A stretch of 64,000 bases of DNA from Hallella bergensis DSM 17361 (lineage in GTDB: Bacteria; Bacteroidota; Bacteroidia; Bacteroidales; Bacteroidaceae). Below, piece by piece: positions 55,419-63,572 of the stretch. The notes below the pieces were generated by a model. It worked only from the letters and a program-made list of their open reading frames with translations. It was not told the origin of the DNA and searched no databases. Within the stretch, counting starts at the first letter, position 1; every line of letters begins with the position of its first letter. The position numbers and the translations under genes were made by a program. The DNA lies in contig NZ_GG704781.1 in the NCBI RefSeq assembly GCF_000160535.1, positions 41,122 through 105,121 of the forward strand, in the 5' to 3' direction.

Positions 55419-57764
55419 ATGCGATTAAAAATTCTATTGGCTCTTGCAGCCGTTGCACTCAGCGGCAGCGCTATGGCTCAAACAAACGCTCCGGCATTCC
55501 CCGGAGCAGAGGGCAACGGGCGATACACCACAGGTGGCCGAGGTGGTAAAATCATACACGTAACGAATCTTAAAGACAGTGGCACAGGTTCACTTCGTGC
55601 TGCCGTCAGCGGAAGCTTGCCGAAGACCGTTGTTTTTGATGTGGGCGGTGTCATCCCACTGACACGAGAACTATCCATCGGTGCTAACACGACAATATTA
55701 GGACAAACAGCACCCTATCCCGGCATTACGCTGAGGTATTACACGGTGAAGCCAGGCTCAAACAATATCATTCGATTTATCCGAGTGCGACGAGGCGAGG
55801 AGAAAGACGTCAACGATGGGGCTGATGCCATCTGGAACCGCGGCCTTTCCAATATTATCCTCGACCACTGTTCCTTCTCATGGAGCATCGACGAGGTGGC
55901 CTCTTTCTACGACAACAATAACTTCACCATGCAATGGTGCACCGTTGGTGAGAGTCTCAACAATGCCGGACACGGCAAGGGTGCGCATGGCTACGGGGGT
56001 ATCTGGGGTGGCAAACTGGCCAGCTTCCATCACAACATGATTGCCCATGTCAATAACAGGGCACCCCGTTTCAACGGTGCACGATACGACTGGGCGGGCT
56101 ACACCCAAAACACAGAGTACGACAAATACCAATGGGAGAACTCGTTGCAGGCCGAAAATGTGGACTTCCGCAACTGCCTCATCTTCGACTGGGGTGGAGG
56201 TGGATGTTATGGCGGTCCCGGCGGTGGCTATATTAATATGGTGAACAACTATTACAAAGCTACACCCGAAACCAGCAAAAAGAATCGTGTAACACAGGTT
56301 TCCATTGCCAATTCCAACACCTCTTCCGACAATGACAAGTACATGGGCATGACCAGCCGCTATTACATCAATGGCAATTATGTACACGGCTACGGACCCA
56401 ATTACGACTGGCAGGGGGTGGCTTACGACAGTGGCATCCAGTTCATCAACGGCGAACGCTACACCCTCGACCCCTCACATTATTATGGAACAGCGGTAGA
56501 GTATGTCAGCAATGCAGCTGGAAAGCCCTGCGTGAGAATCAAACTTGATCAAGCTAAGGCACCGGCCGGCACTGTAACCACTCATCGTGCCGAAACGGCC
56601 TACGAGAAGATTTTGAGTTATTGCGGTGCCTCTTTTTTCCGCGACGATGTGGATGCCCGCTACATGGAAGAAGCCAAGAATGGCAGATCAACCTACACCG
56701 GGTCGGTGACCAAAACGAAAGGACGCATCGACCGCGTTTCCGACGTCAACGGATATACCGAGAAAAACTTTCCCACCGGTAAGCATGATGCCGGTTACGA
56801 CACCGACAACGACGGCATACCCGACGCTTGGGAGATAGCTAATGGGCTCGATCCCAGCAACCCTAACGATGCGATAGCCTACTCGCTCGACACCAAAGGC
56901 TATTACACCAATCTCGAAGTCTTTGCCAACTCCTTAGTGGAGGAGATTATGAAGAATGGCAATGCCGATGCCGAATCGCCCGTAGAGGAATACTACCCCG
57001 CCGTGAACAAAGCCGATGGAATAGAATATTACACTGGCAGAATGGTGAAGCTCACAGAAGAAGGCACCACAGATCCTGAAACGCCCGCAACCGGCGAAGA
57101 GGGTACCATCACGTGGACGTTTAACGCAGGTCAGTCTTCGCTGACAGCCGCAGCTGTACTGTCGGATAATCTCAAGGACGGAATCGCGGCAACAACCCTT
57201 TCGCTTGGCAGCAACTTCGACGCCGCCCATGTCAGCACCAAACCTGTAAACGGCGTTGTGGAAACAACACTTGTTCCAAACGAGAAACAGGCAGCAGCCG
57301 GCGAAAGCAACGCGCTCACGTTTACCGTCACACCGAACCGCAATTACGTTTTTCAACCCACCGGCGTGTCTTTCACCATTTCCAGAATCGGAACAGACAA
57401 CGGACTGTTCAACGTGACGTGGGAAGCTGGTTCCACAACCACTACACTCGACAGCGCGCTGAAGCCCAACCGTAACAATGTAGATGGAGGATGGTACACC
57501 TCGTACATCCAAACCGTCACCGGCGTAGCCGCAAGCAACGAGCCGGGCAGGCTGGTCATCAACTTGTATGACATGGCCAACGACAAGCAGTTTGGCATTA
57601 CCAACATCGTCGTCAAGGGTAGGATAAGAACAACCAACGGCATTAGCGACACCCATGCAAACCGCTTGCAGTCCAACACCTATTACAACCTTGCCGGCCA
57701 ACGTGTGGACAAATCCTACAAGGGTATCATCATCTACAACGGCAAGAAATACCTTTCAAAATAA
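55419..57764 (+). CDS. Secreted pectate lyase (PL1-like) with C-terminal accessory domain
   Basis: Cleaves de-esterified homogalacturonan by beta-elimination. The 781-aa product has signal MRLKILLALAAVALSGSAMAQ. The family 1 beta-helix begins FPGAEGNGRYTTGGRGGKIIHVTNLKDSGTGSLRAAV in pieces typical of PL1, with DGADAIWNRGLSNIILDHCSFSWSIDE and APRFNGARYDWAG. A calcium-type DTDNDGIPDAWE motif near residue 465 marks the domain end. After a Glu/Pro/Thr linker (about 550-562) a beta-sandwich of about 170 residues follows. The C-terminus is YYNLAGQRVDKSYKGIII plus YNGKKYLSK. It lies 40 bp before the second pectinesterase. Confidence 0.9.
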   Translation: MRLKILLALAAVALSGSAMAQTNAPAFPGAEGNGRYTTGGRGGKIIHVTNLKDSGTGSLRAAVSGSLPKTVVFDVGGVIPLTRELSIGANTTILGQTAPYPGITLRYYTVKPGSNNIIRFIRVRRGEEKDVNDGADAIWNRGLSNIILDHCSFSWSIDEVASFYDNNNFTMQWCTVGESLNNAGHGKGAHGYGGIWGGKLASFHHNMIAHVNNRAPRFNGARYDWAGYTQNTEYDKYQWENSLQAENVDFRNCLIFDWGGGGCYGGPGGGYINMVNNYYKATPETSKKNRVTQVSIANSNTSSDNDKYMGMTSRYYINGNYVHGYGPNYDWQGVAYDSGIQFINGERYTLDPSHYYGTAVEYVSNAAGKPCVRIKLDQAKAPAGTVTTHRAETAYEKILSYCGASFFRDDVDARYMEEAKNGRSTYTGSVTKTKGRIDRVSDVNGYTEKNFPTGKHDAGYDTDNDGIPDAWEIANGLDPSNPNDAIAYSLDTKGYYTNLEVFANSLVEEIMKNGNADAESPVEEYYPAVNKADGIEYYTGRMVKLTEEGTTDPETPATGEEGTITWTFNAGQSSLTAAAVLSDNLKDGIAATTLSLGSNFDAAHVSTKPVNGVVETTLVPNEKQAAAGESNALTFTVTPNRNYVFQPTGVSFTISRIGTDNGLFNVTWEAGSTTTTLDSALKPNRNNVDGGWYTSYIQTVTGVAASNEPGRLVINLYDMANDKQFGITNIVVKGRIRTTNGISDTHANRLQSNTYYNLAGQRVDKSYKGIIIYNGKKYLSK

Positions 57765-57780
57765 ATATCATTCACCTACT

Positions 57781-57788
57781 TACATTTG
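57781..57788 (+). promoter_or_regulatory. Possible internal promoter before the large pectinesterase gene
   Basis: TACATTTG, 16 nt before the ATG at 57805. The gene may equally be read through from the pectate lyase gene. Confidence 0.35.
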
Positions 57789-57804
57789 ACAAACATCTTT
57801 AAAC

Positions 57805-60800
57805 ATGAAATCAAATCTAAAACAATTCGCCCTGTTGTGTCTCCTGCTCATGGTAGCCATCGCTGCCAAAGCCGGAGATGTGACCGCAACTTGGGATTTC
57901 AAGTCCATGGCGGCTGGTGCAGTTCATTATGAAGGCAACACGGGCACCGTAGCCTCAGACGTAGAGGGAGTAGAACTCACCGTCGATGCCACCAATAAAG
58001 GAAAATTGAAATCCCGTGGCTCCGATGCCCAATTCAATAAAAACACCATTATCCGCATTCCTGTTAAGAGTACCAGAGACCATGTGTCTATCATCTCTTA
58101 TCCCGGCTATCACAACTATACTGTTGACGGAACAGCTGCCGATGCCGACACCGTGCGGCACAAAGCCACTACGCAGGAAGTCGCAAGTGGCTATGTAGAG
58201 GTGGTCGGTACAGGTGGTTCCTATCTCTACAAAATTCAGGTTACACATGTTTCACCCCTGCAGGAGAAAGTAATCTACGAGACCGACTTCACCAACTGGG
58301 AAGCCATTGACCGTAAAGCCAACAATGAAACGCCAACAGTTGTCAATCTCTCCACCAAGTACAGCCACGAGGACTTCACTTTCACACTTTGTGGAGTAGG
58401 GGCTGACCCCGAGGGAACAAACAACAAGTTCCCCGACATTACCGGCTACATGATTAGTGCGAAATACACCAACGAGGTGAGCGCCCACGAACCATACGCC
58501 ATGACATCGGCTTTGGCCAACGTCACGAAGATTGTGTTCCACCAGACTGCCACGGGTAGCAATCGCGGATGGGCCGTGGCAGCACGTACTGCAGGTTCCG
58601 ACCAATGGGAGGTGATCTATAATCAAAGCATCGGTAATGCCAGGGGAGAAGATGTTACCGTAGAGGTGAATCGGGAGAACGTGGAGCTCAAGTTCTACAA
58701 TTTCAATCAGGCTCAGAATGCTTACATGACCGCGCTACACATCTATGGAAACGTAGACATGAGTCAAGCTCCGGCATTGGCAACGTTCACCGCCAACGGA
58801 ACTACCTATCAGGCTGCCGACGTGTTTGATCAGGATGAGGATGGCAATTTCTTCACCACCGTAGAAGTATCCAAGTCGGAAATGATGGTTGATGCAGACC
58901 ATCCTATTACGGCAACGGCTCAAAACGGCACCCTCGGTGAGATTTCATACAAGTCGGTGCCCAGTACCGACAACGGCGACAAACCGGCTGCTGATGTCAT
59001 CATCCCGATTGTGTTCAAGGACGCCACCGCACAATACACCATCCATTTTGTGTGGAAACCCGACTTCACCGTGAACTATTACGATGCAGACGGCACAACC
59101 AAGGTGGCTTCACAGACCGTTGAGAAGGATGCTGTCCTTGGTAAGCTGAACGACGGCAGCACCGTGACCGTGCCCGAAGGCAGCAAGTTCCGGGGCTGGC
59201 TGTTTAAGCCAAGGAGCGACGAGAAAGCCAAGGCCACCACTGTTGTGACCGACAAGGAACTCAATCTCTATGCTCTCGTGACCGATATCGAAGGTGACGA
59301 GGCCAACGAACGCAATGTCTACGATCTGAAAAACAAATACTTCTACGTTGAAGACCATGAGGCCTTCGTACCCACGTCGACCTACAGCTACAACGGGGCA
59401 CAGCATGGTCTCTACCTCAAACCGGGGTCGGTGAAACTGCTCGTCGGTGGCAATGCCACTATCATCATCGAGGCTTGCAAATACAACAAGGCTCCCATGA
59501 CCCTCACCGATGCCAGCGGCAACACGCTGGGCACCATCGACGTGCCCGAAAACGACGGTGAGAAAACCACCCTCAAATATAACGGAAAGGCCGGCGAACT
59601 CATCCTCTCGTTCGACGGCGAGGTCTATCTCCACGCCCTCACCATCATTAACACGGGCACAAGTGACATCGCCAAGAACAGCGACGGCTACTATGTGGCC
59701 GAGCCCGGCAATGGCAACAGCTTCCTGAACATTCTCGACATCATCGAGGCCAACGAAGACGGAAGCAGTCGTGTGAAAATATTCCTGCCCGACGGGGTCT
59801 ACGATTTGGGTCAAAAGGTGAAGACAGAATTCCCCGTAGACAATCTCTCCATCATCGGACAGAGCATGGACAACACCATTATCGTTACCGCACCTGATTT
59901 CACTATTGAGGGATTGGGGTCTGCAGACATGTTCTATAACAAGAAACAGAACATCTATTTCCAAGATCTCACGCTGAAAAATGCACTTGACTACTATGGC
60001 TCAGGGGCTGCCGGGCGCGCGGCCGTGATACAGGATCGTGGCAACCGAACCATCTATAAGAATGTGCGAATGTTGTCTTATCAGGATACCTATTACAGCC
60101 AGAACGCATCCATGCAGAGTTATTTTGCCGATTGTGATGTGCATGGAACGGTAGACTTCATCTGTGGAGGTGGTGATGTGCGTTTCCAGAATACCACCCT
60201 ATCACTCGAACCACGCAACCAAAATGGCACCGGCGGACGCACCATTACGGCTCCCACCACGACCACTAACTTCGGTTACGTGTTCGACGGTTGCAAAATT
60301 GTAGACTTGGCCAACGGCAAGGGTGATTGGAACTTCGGTCGCACATGGCAGAATGAACCCATCTGTGTGTTCCTCAACACTACCTTGGATGCCAATGCCG
60401 AAGCCACGCTCATAGGGACACGATGGATCGAAAGGGGCATGAACAACAAAGACCCGAAGGTGTTTGGTGAGTTTGGTACCAAGAACGAAAACGGGGATGA
60501 CATTACTCCGGCAAGCAATAAAATCTCTTCCTACACGGTTAACTTAGAAACAGTTCTCTCGGAAACGAAAGCTGCTGCCTACGCCTACGACAAGATGTAC
60601 ACCGACTGGGATCCTCGTGCATTGTCCGACCAACTTGTCACTGCCAAAGCGACTGTGAGCAACGGAACGCTTTCATGGGAGCCTGTCACGGGGGCAACGG
60701 CTTATGCCGTGTTCAAGAACAATGTGTTCCAAGCCATTGTGACTCAACCCTCATTTGCCGGTGCAGACGACACCAATACATGGAGTGTGCGCGCTGCCAA

Positions 60801-60999
60801 CCCCATGGGCGGTTTTGGTGAACCCGTTAAGGCTTCGGTCGTTAATGCTGTTGCTGATATTTCGGCCGATAAGGTTGTTTCCACCAGTTACTATTCCATG
60901 AATGGAACGAAACTGATTCGACTTCAACAAGGTGTAAATCTGCGCGTCAGTCATCTTTCTGATGGTACGACCATTACCGACAAGGTCGTTGTCAAATAG
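57805..60999 (+). CDS. Large secreted multidomain pectinesterase-like protein (CE8)
   Basis: A 1064-aa exported protein with signal MKSNLKQFALLCLLLMVAIAAKA. The first about 150 residues form a beta-rich domain (GSYLYKIQV at its end), and a second such domain follows to about 310. An InlB/Listeria-type repeat lies near 412-480 (FTVNYYDADGTTKVASQTVEK, FRGWLF). Another beta domain (530-615) precedes a pectinesterase beta-helix (about 630-930), with QDTYY at 760-764, DFICGG at 784-789 and FGRTW in place of LGRPW. A fibronectin-like domain (about 945-1015) and a short tail end it. The altered DFICG and FGRTW suggest a divergent subfamily; both catalytic Asp remain. Confidence 0.82.
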   Translation: MKSNLKQFALLCLLLMVAIAAKAGDVTATWDFKSMAAGAVHYEGNTGTVASDVEGVELTVDATNKGKLKSRGSDAQFNKNTIIRIPVKSTRDHVSIISYPGYHNYTVDGTAADADTVRHKATTQEVASGYVEVVGTGGSYLYKIQVTHVSPLQEKVIYETDFTNWEAIDRKANNETPTVVNLSTKYSHEDFTFTLCGVGADPEGTNNKFPDITGYMISAKYTNEVSAHEPYAMTSALANVTKIVFHQTATGSNRGWAVAARTAGSDQWEVIYNQSIGNARGEDVTVEVNRENVELKFYNFNQAQNAYMTALHIYGNVDMSQAPALATFTANGTTYQAADVFDQDEDGNFFTTVEVSKSEMMVDADHPITATAQNGTLGEISYKSVPSTDNGDKPAADVIIPIVFKDATAQYTIHFVWKPDFTVNYYDADGTTKVASQTVEKDAVLGKLNDGSTVTVPEGSKFRGWLFKPRSDEKAKATTVVTDKELNLYALVTDIEGDEANERNVYDLKNKYFYVEDHEAFVPTSTYSYNGAQHGLYLKPGSVKLLVGGNATIIIEACKYNKAPMTLTDASGNTLGTIDVPENDGEKTTLKYNGKAGELILSFDGEVYLHALTIINTGTSDIAKNSDGYYVAEPGNGNSFLNILDIIEANEDGSSRVKIFLPDGVYDLGQKVKTEFPVDNLSIIGQSMDNTIIVTAPDFTIEGLGSADMFYNKKQNIYFQDLTLKNALDYYGSGAAGRAAVIQDRGNRTIYKNVRMLSYQDTYYSQNASMQSYFADCDVHGTVDFICGGGDVRFQNTTLSLEPRNQNGTGGRTITAPTTTTNFGYVFDGCKIVDLANGKGDWNFGRTWQNEPICVFLNTTLDANAEATLIGTRWIERGMNNKDPKVFGEFGTKNENGDDITPASNKISSYTVNLETVLSETKAAAYAYDKMYTDWDPRALSDQLVTAKATVSNGTLSWEPVTGATAYAVFKNNVFQAIVTQPSFAGADDTNTWSVRAANPMGGFGEPVKASVVNAVADISADKVVSTSYYSMNGTKLIRLQQGVNLRVSHLSDGTTITDKVVVK

Positions 61000-61114
61000 G
61001 CTGACCATTTTCGTAATGGTTAGTCATTCATGACGATGGACAGACATTTGAGTCTGCACTACTTCAACGTCAGCCTCAGTCTGAAAGCTGGATGATGTCA
61101 TGAAAACTTCACAG
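61000..61114. other. Intergenic stretch after the large pectinesterase gene
   Basis: Contains a weak hairpin (ACCATT/AATGGT near 61006-61022) just after the stop, which may be a poor terminator. No gene is visible. Confidence 0.35.
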
Positions 61115-61480
61115 TCAGGAGAGATAGAAAAAACGATGGTCTGGACAAAAACACGCCATGTTTTTTCTGTCTCTCCTGAATTTTTTTGTCAAAAAATGAC
61201 GGACGAATTCCGGTTACTATCTTTTCGGGGTGCCGTTCAGGCTCATTTGTGCGGCCGTTGTTGCTTCGTGGCTGCAGGGTTAGGCCTAAATCGCAATGCC
61301 ACTAAGCCTTAACCGCAGGCAAATCGAACGTGTCAAACTGCGCTACAAAGCCATGTTTGGTGTAACATGCTTTGAGTCAGCATGTTGCAAAAGTTGTTTA
61401 AAATTTCAGTATTTGAAGTTGTTGCTTGGTTTGTTTTCAAATACGGCAGTCTTGAACGCTTCTTTGTCAGGATTTATGAC
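61115..61480 (+). repeat. Dispersed intergenic repeat, copy D, with long inverted repeat
   Basis: Begins with a long near-perfect inverted repeat (arms about 61115-61138 and 61156-61180; TCAGGAGAGA at one end, TCTCTCCTGA at the other). It encloses the CGCCAT box at 61154-61159. The 25-nt core is at 61218-61242 (TATCTTTTCG through TTCAGGC). The second block TAGGCCTAAATCGCAATGCC starts at 61281, and an AT-rich tail (AAAATTTCAGTATTTGAAG) follows. It is the most diverged of the four copies but keeps the same spacing. It lies between the pectin block and the M15-type peptidase gene. Confidence 0.72.
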
Positions 61481-61566
61481 CGACAATTTTTCATTATCAT
61501 TCTTTGCAAAGAAATGGAACATGACAAAAGATTTGTGGTCATGATGGGATAATGAGAAAAAACAGA

Positions 61567-61574
61567 TATCTTTG
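61567..61574 (+). promoter_or_regulatory. Promoter of the M15-type peptidase gene
   Basis: TATCTTTG, 34 nt before the ATG at 61609. A five-codon ATG frame (61592) in the leader ends within the peptidase start region. Confidence 0.55.
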
Positions 61575-61608
61575 TGATAGGTTTCGATATCATGAGGAGA
61601 GAAAGAAG

Positions 61609-62343
61609 ATGAGAAATAAGATAAAAAATATAGCAGTCATGGTCATGCTTGCTGCCATGGCGATCCTCCCGAGGCTATGTTTGGCACAGCCTGTGCAGAA
61701 GTTGTCAAAAGAGTGGAAGTCGGGAACGGTGGTGCCTGTTGAAATGGTGAAGCGTACCGGATTGGAGCAATGGTTTGTGCAACAACCCATTCCAGATGCA
61801 GTTTTTGCGCGCATGCAAGGTAAGTCATACCCGGTTGGATGTACAGTGCCACGCAGCAGTTTGCGTTATTTAAAGGTGTTGCATGATGATGGCAAGGGGA
61901 ACATCAGGATGGGCGAGATGGTATGCAACAAATTGATAGCCGATGATTTGTTGTCGATTTTTAAGGAGTTGTTCCGTAACCGGTATCCCATTGAGAGTAT
62001 CCGGCTGATCGATGATTTTGATGCGGTGGACGAACGGTCTATGCGTGCCAACAATTCCGCGTGTTTCTGTTATCGCACGGTGAAGGGGTCGAGGAAACTC
62101 TCTGCCCATGCCCGAGGGATGGCGGTGGATATCAATACGTTGTATAATCCCTACTATCGCCGGAGTGCGAATGGTCGGGTGACGGTGCAGCCCTCAAACG
62201 CCTTGAAATATTGCGACCGCTCGGCATCGTTCCCCTACAAGATAGAGCGGGGCGATTTGCTCCATAAGCTGTTTGTGAAGCATGGTTTCCGTTGGGGTGG
62301 CGCGTGGCGCACGGTGAAAGACTACCAGCATTTTGAGAAGTAA
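61609..62343 (+). CDS. Exported M15-type (VanY-like) peptidoglycan peptidase
   Basis: A 244-aa protein with signal MRNKIKNIAVMVMLAAMAIL, cleaved near LCLAQP. A C-terminal M15 carboxypeptidase-like domain follows. Zinc and active-site residues are in SAHARGMAVDINTLYNPYY (His167, Asp174) and KDYQHFE at the very end. RYPIESIRLIDDFDAVDERSMRANNSACFCYR is the typical preceding segment. It probably cleaves cell-wall peptides; the exact bond is not readable. Frames 19 codons upstream are open but start before the promoter. An IS66 end lies 11 bp after the stop. Confidence 0.85.
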   Translation: MRNKIKNIAVMVMLAAMAILPRLCLAQPVQKLSKEWKSGTVVPVEMVKRTGLEQWFVQQPIPDAVFARMQGKSYPVGCTVPRSSLRYLKVLHDDGKGNIRMGEMVCNKLIADDLLSIFKELFRNRYPIESIRLIDDFDAVDERSMRANNSACFCYRTVKGSRKLSAHARGMAVDINTLYNPYYRRSANGRVTVQPSNALKYCDRSASFPYKIERGDLLHKLFVKHGFRWGGAWRTVKDYQHFEK

Positions 62344-62399
62344 TCTCTTCTTCGTAAGAATCCAATATTAGCCGCCTTTGTGTGGTCTTCCTGCTTTAC

Positions 62400-62407
62400 T
62401 ACCTTTG
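62400..62407 (+). promoter_or_regulatory. Promoter of IS66 tnpB
   Basis: TACCTTTG, 12 nt before the tnpB ATG. Confidence 0.45.
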
Positions 62408-62419
62408 TCCGAAAAACTT

Positions 62420-62764
62420 ATGTTTGTACTCAACGAAACAAATGTTTTCCGGGTCTGCTGCGCTCCTGTGGATATGCGTCAGGGCATTCTTCGCCTATCC
62501 CAATTTGTACGCTGCAATAATTTCAATCCCTCTGATGGTGTTGTCTACGTTTTCTACAATCGCTCGCGTAACCGGATTAAGTTGTTGCACTGGGAACGCT
62601 GTGGCTTTGTTGTCTATCACAAGCAGATGGCACAGGGCTGCCTGAGTCCTAAAATCATGCGGGAAAGTACCGGGTTTTACGAACTTCGATGGGACGAATT
62701 GGTGCTCTATATTGAAGGAATAAATCTGAATTGCTACCGAAGAAAAAGATACAATAAATCTTAG
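62420..62764 (+). CDS. tnpB: IS66-family accessory protein TnpB
   Basis: The 114-aa product matches IS66 Orf2: VDMRQGILRLSQFVRC (the family GIDGLA-like helix), SDGVVYVFYNRSRNRIKLLHWERCGFVVYHKQM, then a C-terminal WDELVLYIEGINL. It is needed with TnpC for IS66 transposition. The frame is intact and full length although the downstream transposase is wrecked. A start at the ATG of MFVLNETNVF is used. Confidence 0.85.
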   Translation: MFVLNETNVFRVCCAPVDMRQGILRLSQFVRCNNFNPSDGVVYVFYNRSRNRIKLLHWERCGFVVYHKQMAQGCLSPKIMRESTGFYELRWDELVLYIEGINLNCYRRKRYNKS

Positions 62765-62827
62765 TATTTTCTTGCCAGTGTCAGATATTCTTTGTACCTT
62801 TACATTGTATAAAGAACTGATAATGTG

Positions 62828-63412
62828 ATGGATACATCTCGTAACACGGCGGCCTCTGGCTATCATTTTTACCTCGGGAAGTTATTGTTGAACTTCTTGA
62901 GCAGAGGGATGCTGAACTTAGAAATAAAGATACTGAACTTAGAAATAAAGAAGCTGAACTTAGGGAGAGGGATGCTGAACTGGCACGAAAGTCCCATCGC
63001 ATACTTGAACTTGAGCGCACTCTATATGGCAGGCGCAGCGAGAAACGCCTGCCAGAGAGTGCAATCGACTGGAGGGGTACGCTTTTTGACGAGCAGTGGG
63101 CCAAGGAAGGTTCCCTGGCTCAGGTGGAAGCCATGCCCCTCATCAACGAGATAAAGCAGCAGGCCGGGCAGCGCAGGAAGTCTTCCCGTCGCAAGAGCAG
63201 GCCATCAGACCCATCACGCTGGGAGGGAAGAACTACCTGTTCTGCGGCAACAATGAGGGAGCGGAGAACAATGCCATTTTCTATACCTTCATGGCCTGTT
63301 GCAGGCAGGCGGGGCTACAACCCTCCAAATGGATGAGAGAATTCCTCTCAAAACCACTGCCGGATATGACGGAGGAGGAACACGTCAACCTACTGCCCAC
63401 CAACTTCAAATA
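62828..63412 (+). pseudogene. tnpC: IS66 transposase TnpC remnant, internally deleted and frameshifted
   Basis: Three frames must be joined. The ATG frame gives MDTSRNTAASGYHFYL. A shift near 62875 leads to the coiled coil AELRNKDTELRNKEAEL and the zinc-finger-side region SHRILELERTLYGRRSEKRL. Near 63200 the sequence jumps, with another shift, to the extreme C-terminus (ITLGGKNYLFCGNNEGAENNAIFY, LLPTNFK). Intact TnpC is about 500 aa; roughly 300 residues including the DDE catalytic core are missing. It cannot be active. Confidence 0.85.
62908..62991 (+). repeat. Four 21-nt tandem units in the tnpC coiled coil
   Basis: Units at 62908, 62929, 62950 and 62971 each encode one heptad (DAELRNK, DTELRNK, EAELRER, DAELARK). 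The first two differ in a single base pair of codon change; the others are more diverged. Confidence 0.75.
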
Positions 63413-63420
63413 ACAGACAA

Positions 63421-63448
63421 CCCTTATATGCTGACAGACATATAAGGG
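63421..63448 (+). terminator. Hairpin after the tnpC remnant
   Basis: CCCTTATATG pairs with CATATAAGGG, 10 bp perfect, with an 8-nt loop, then ATATTTG. It may be a terminator or part of an IS end. Confidence 0.5.
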
Positions 63449-63539
63449 ATATTTGTTAGTCGTCCCTTGAAAAGTATTTAACCATCTGGTTATCAATAAA
63501 ATAATCGTTTTCAAACTTGCATGTTTCTACAAAGTTTTG

Positions 63540-63547
63540 TACTTTTG
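63540..63547 (+). promoter_or_regulatory. Promoter of the IS5-type transposase gene
   Basis: TACTTTTG, 25 nt before the ATG at 63573. Confidence 0.5.
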
Positions 63548-63572
63548 TGTAGTAAAATATTGCAAATCAACG

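Larger units (their letters stand above)
62354..63448 (+). mobile_element. Collapsed IS66-family insertion sequence
   Basis: The left end is placed at GTAAGAATCC (62354), since IS66 ends usually begin GTAA. Inside are an intact tnpB (62420-62764) and a tnpC reduced to its two ends (62828-63412). No tnpA gene is visible. A matching right inverted repeat and an 8-bp target duplication (expected TCTTCTTC) were not found, so the right boundary is uncertain; 63448 is only the end of a hairpin after tnpC. Confidence 0.7.

Noticed and set aside
55478..57701. Antisense frames of up to 255 codons opposite the pectate lyase gene
   Set aside because: They lie fully within a gene with a clear signal peptide and PL1 motifs and show no domain of their own.
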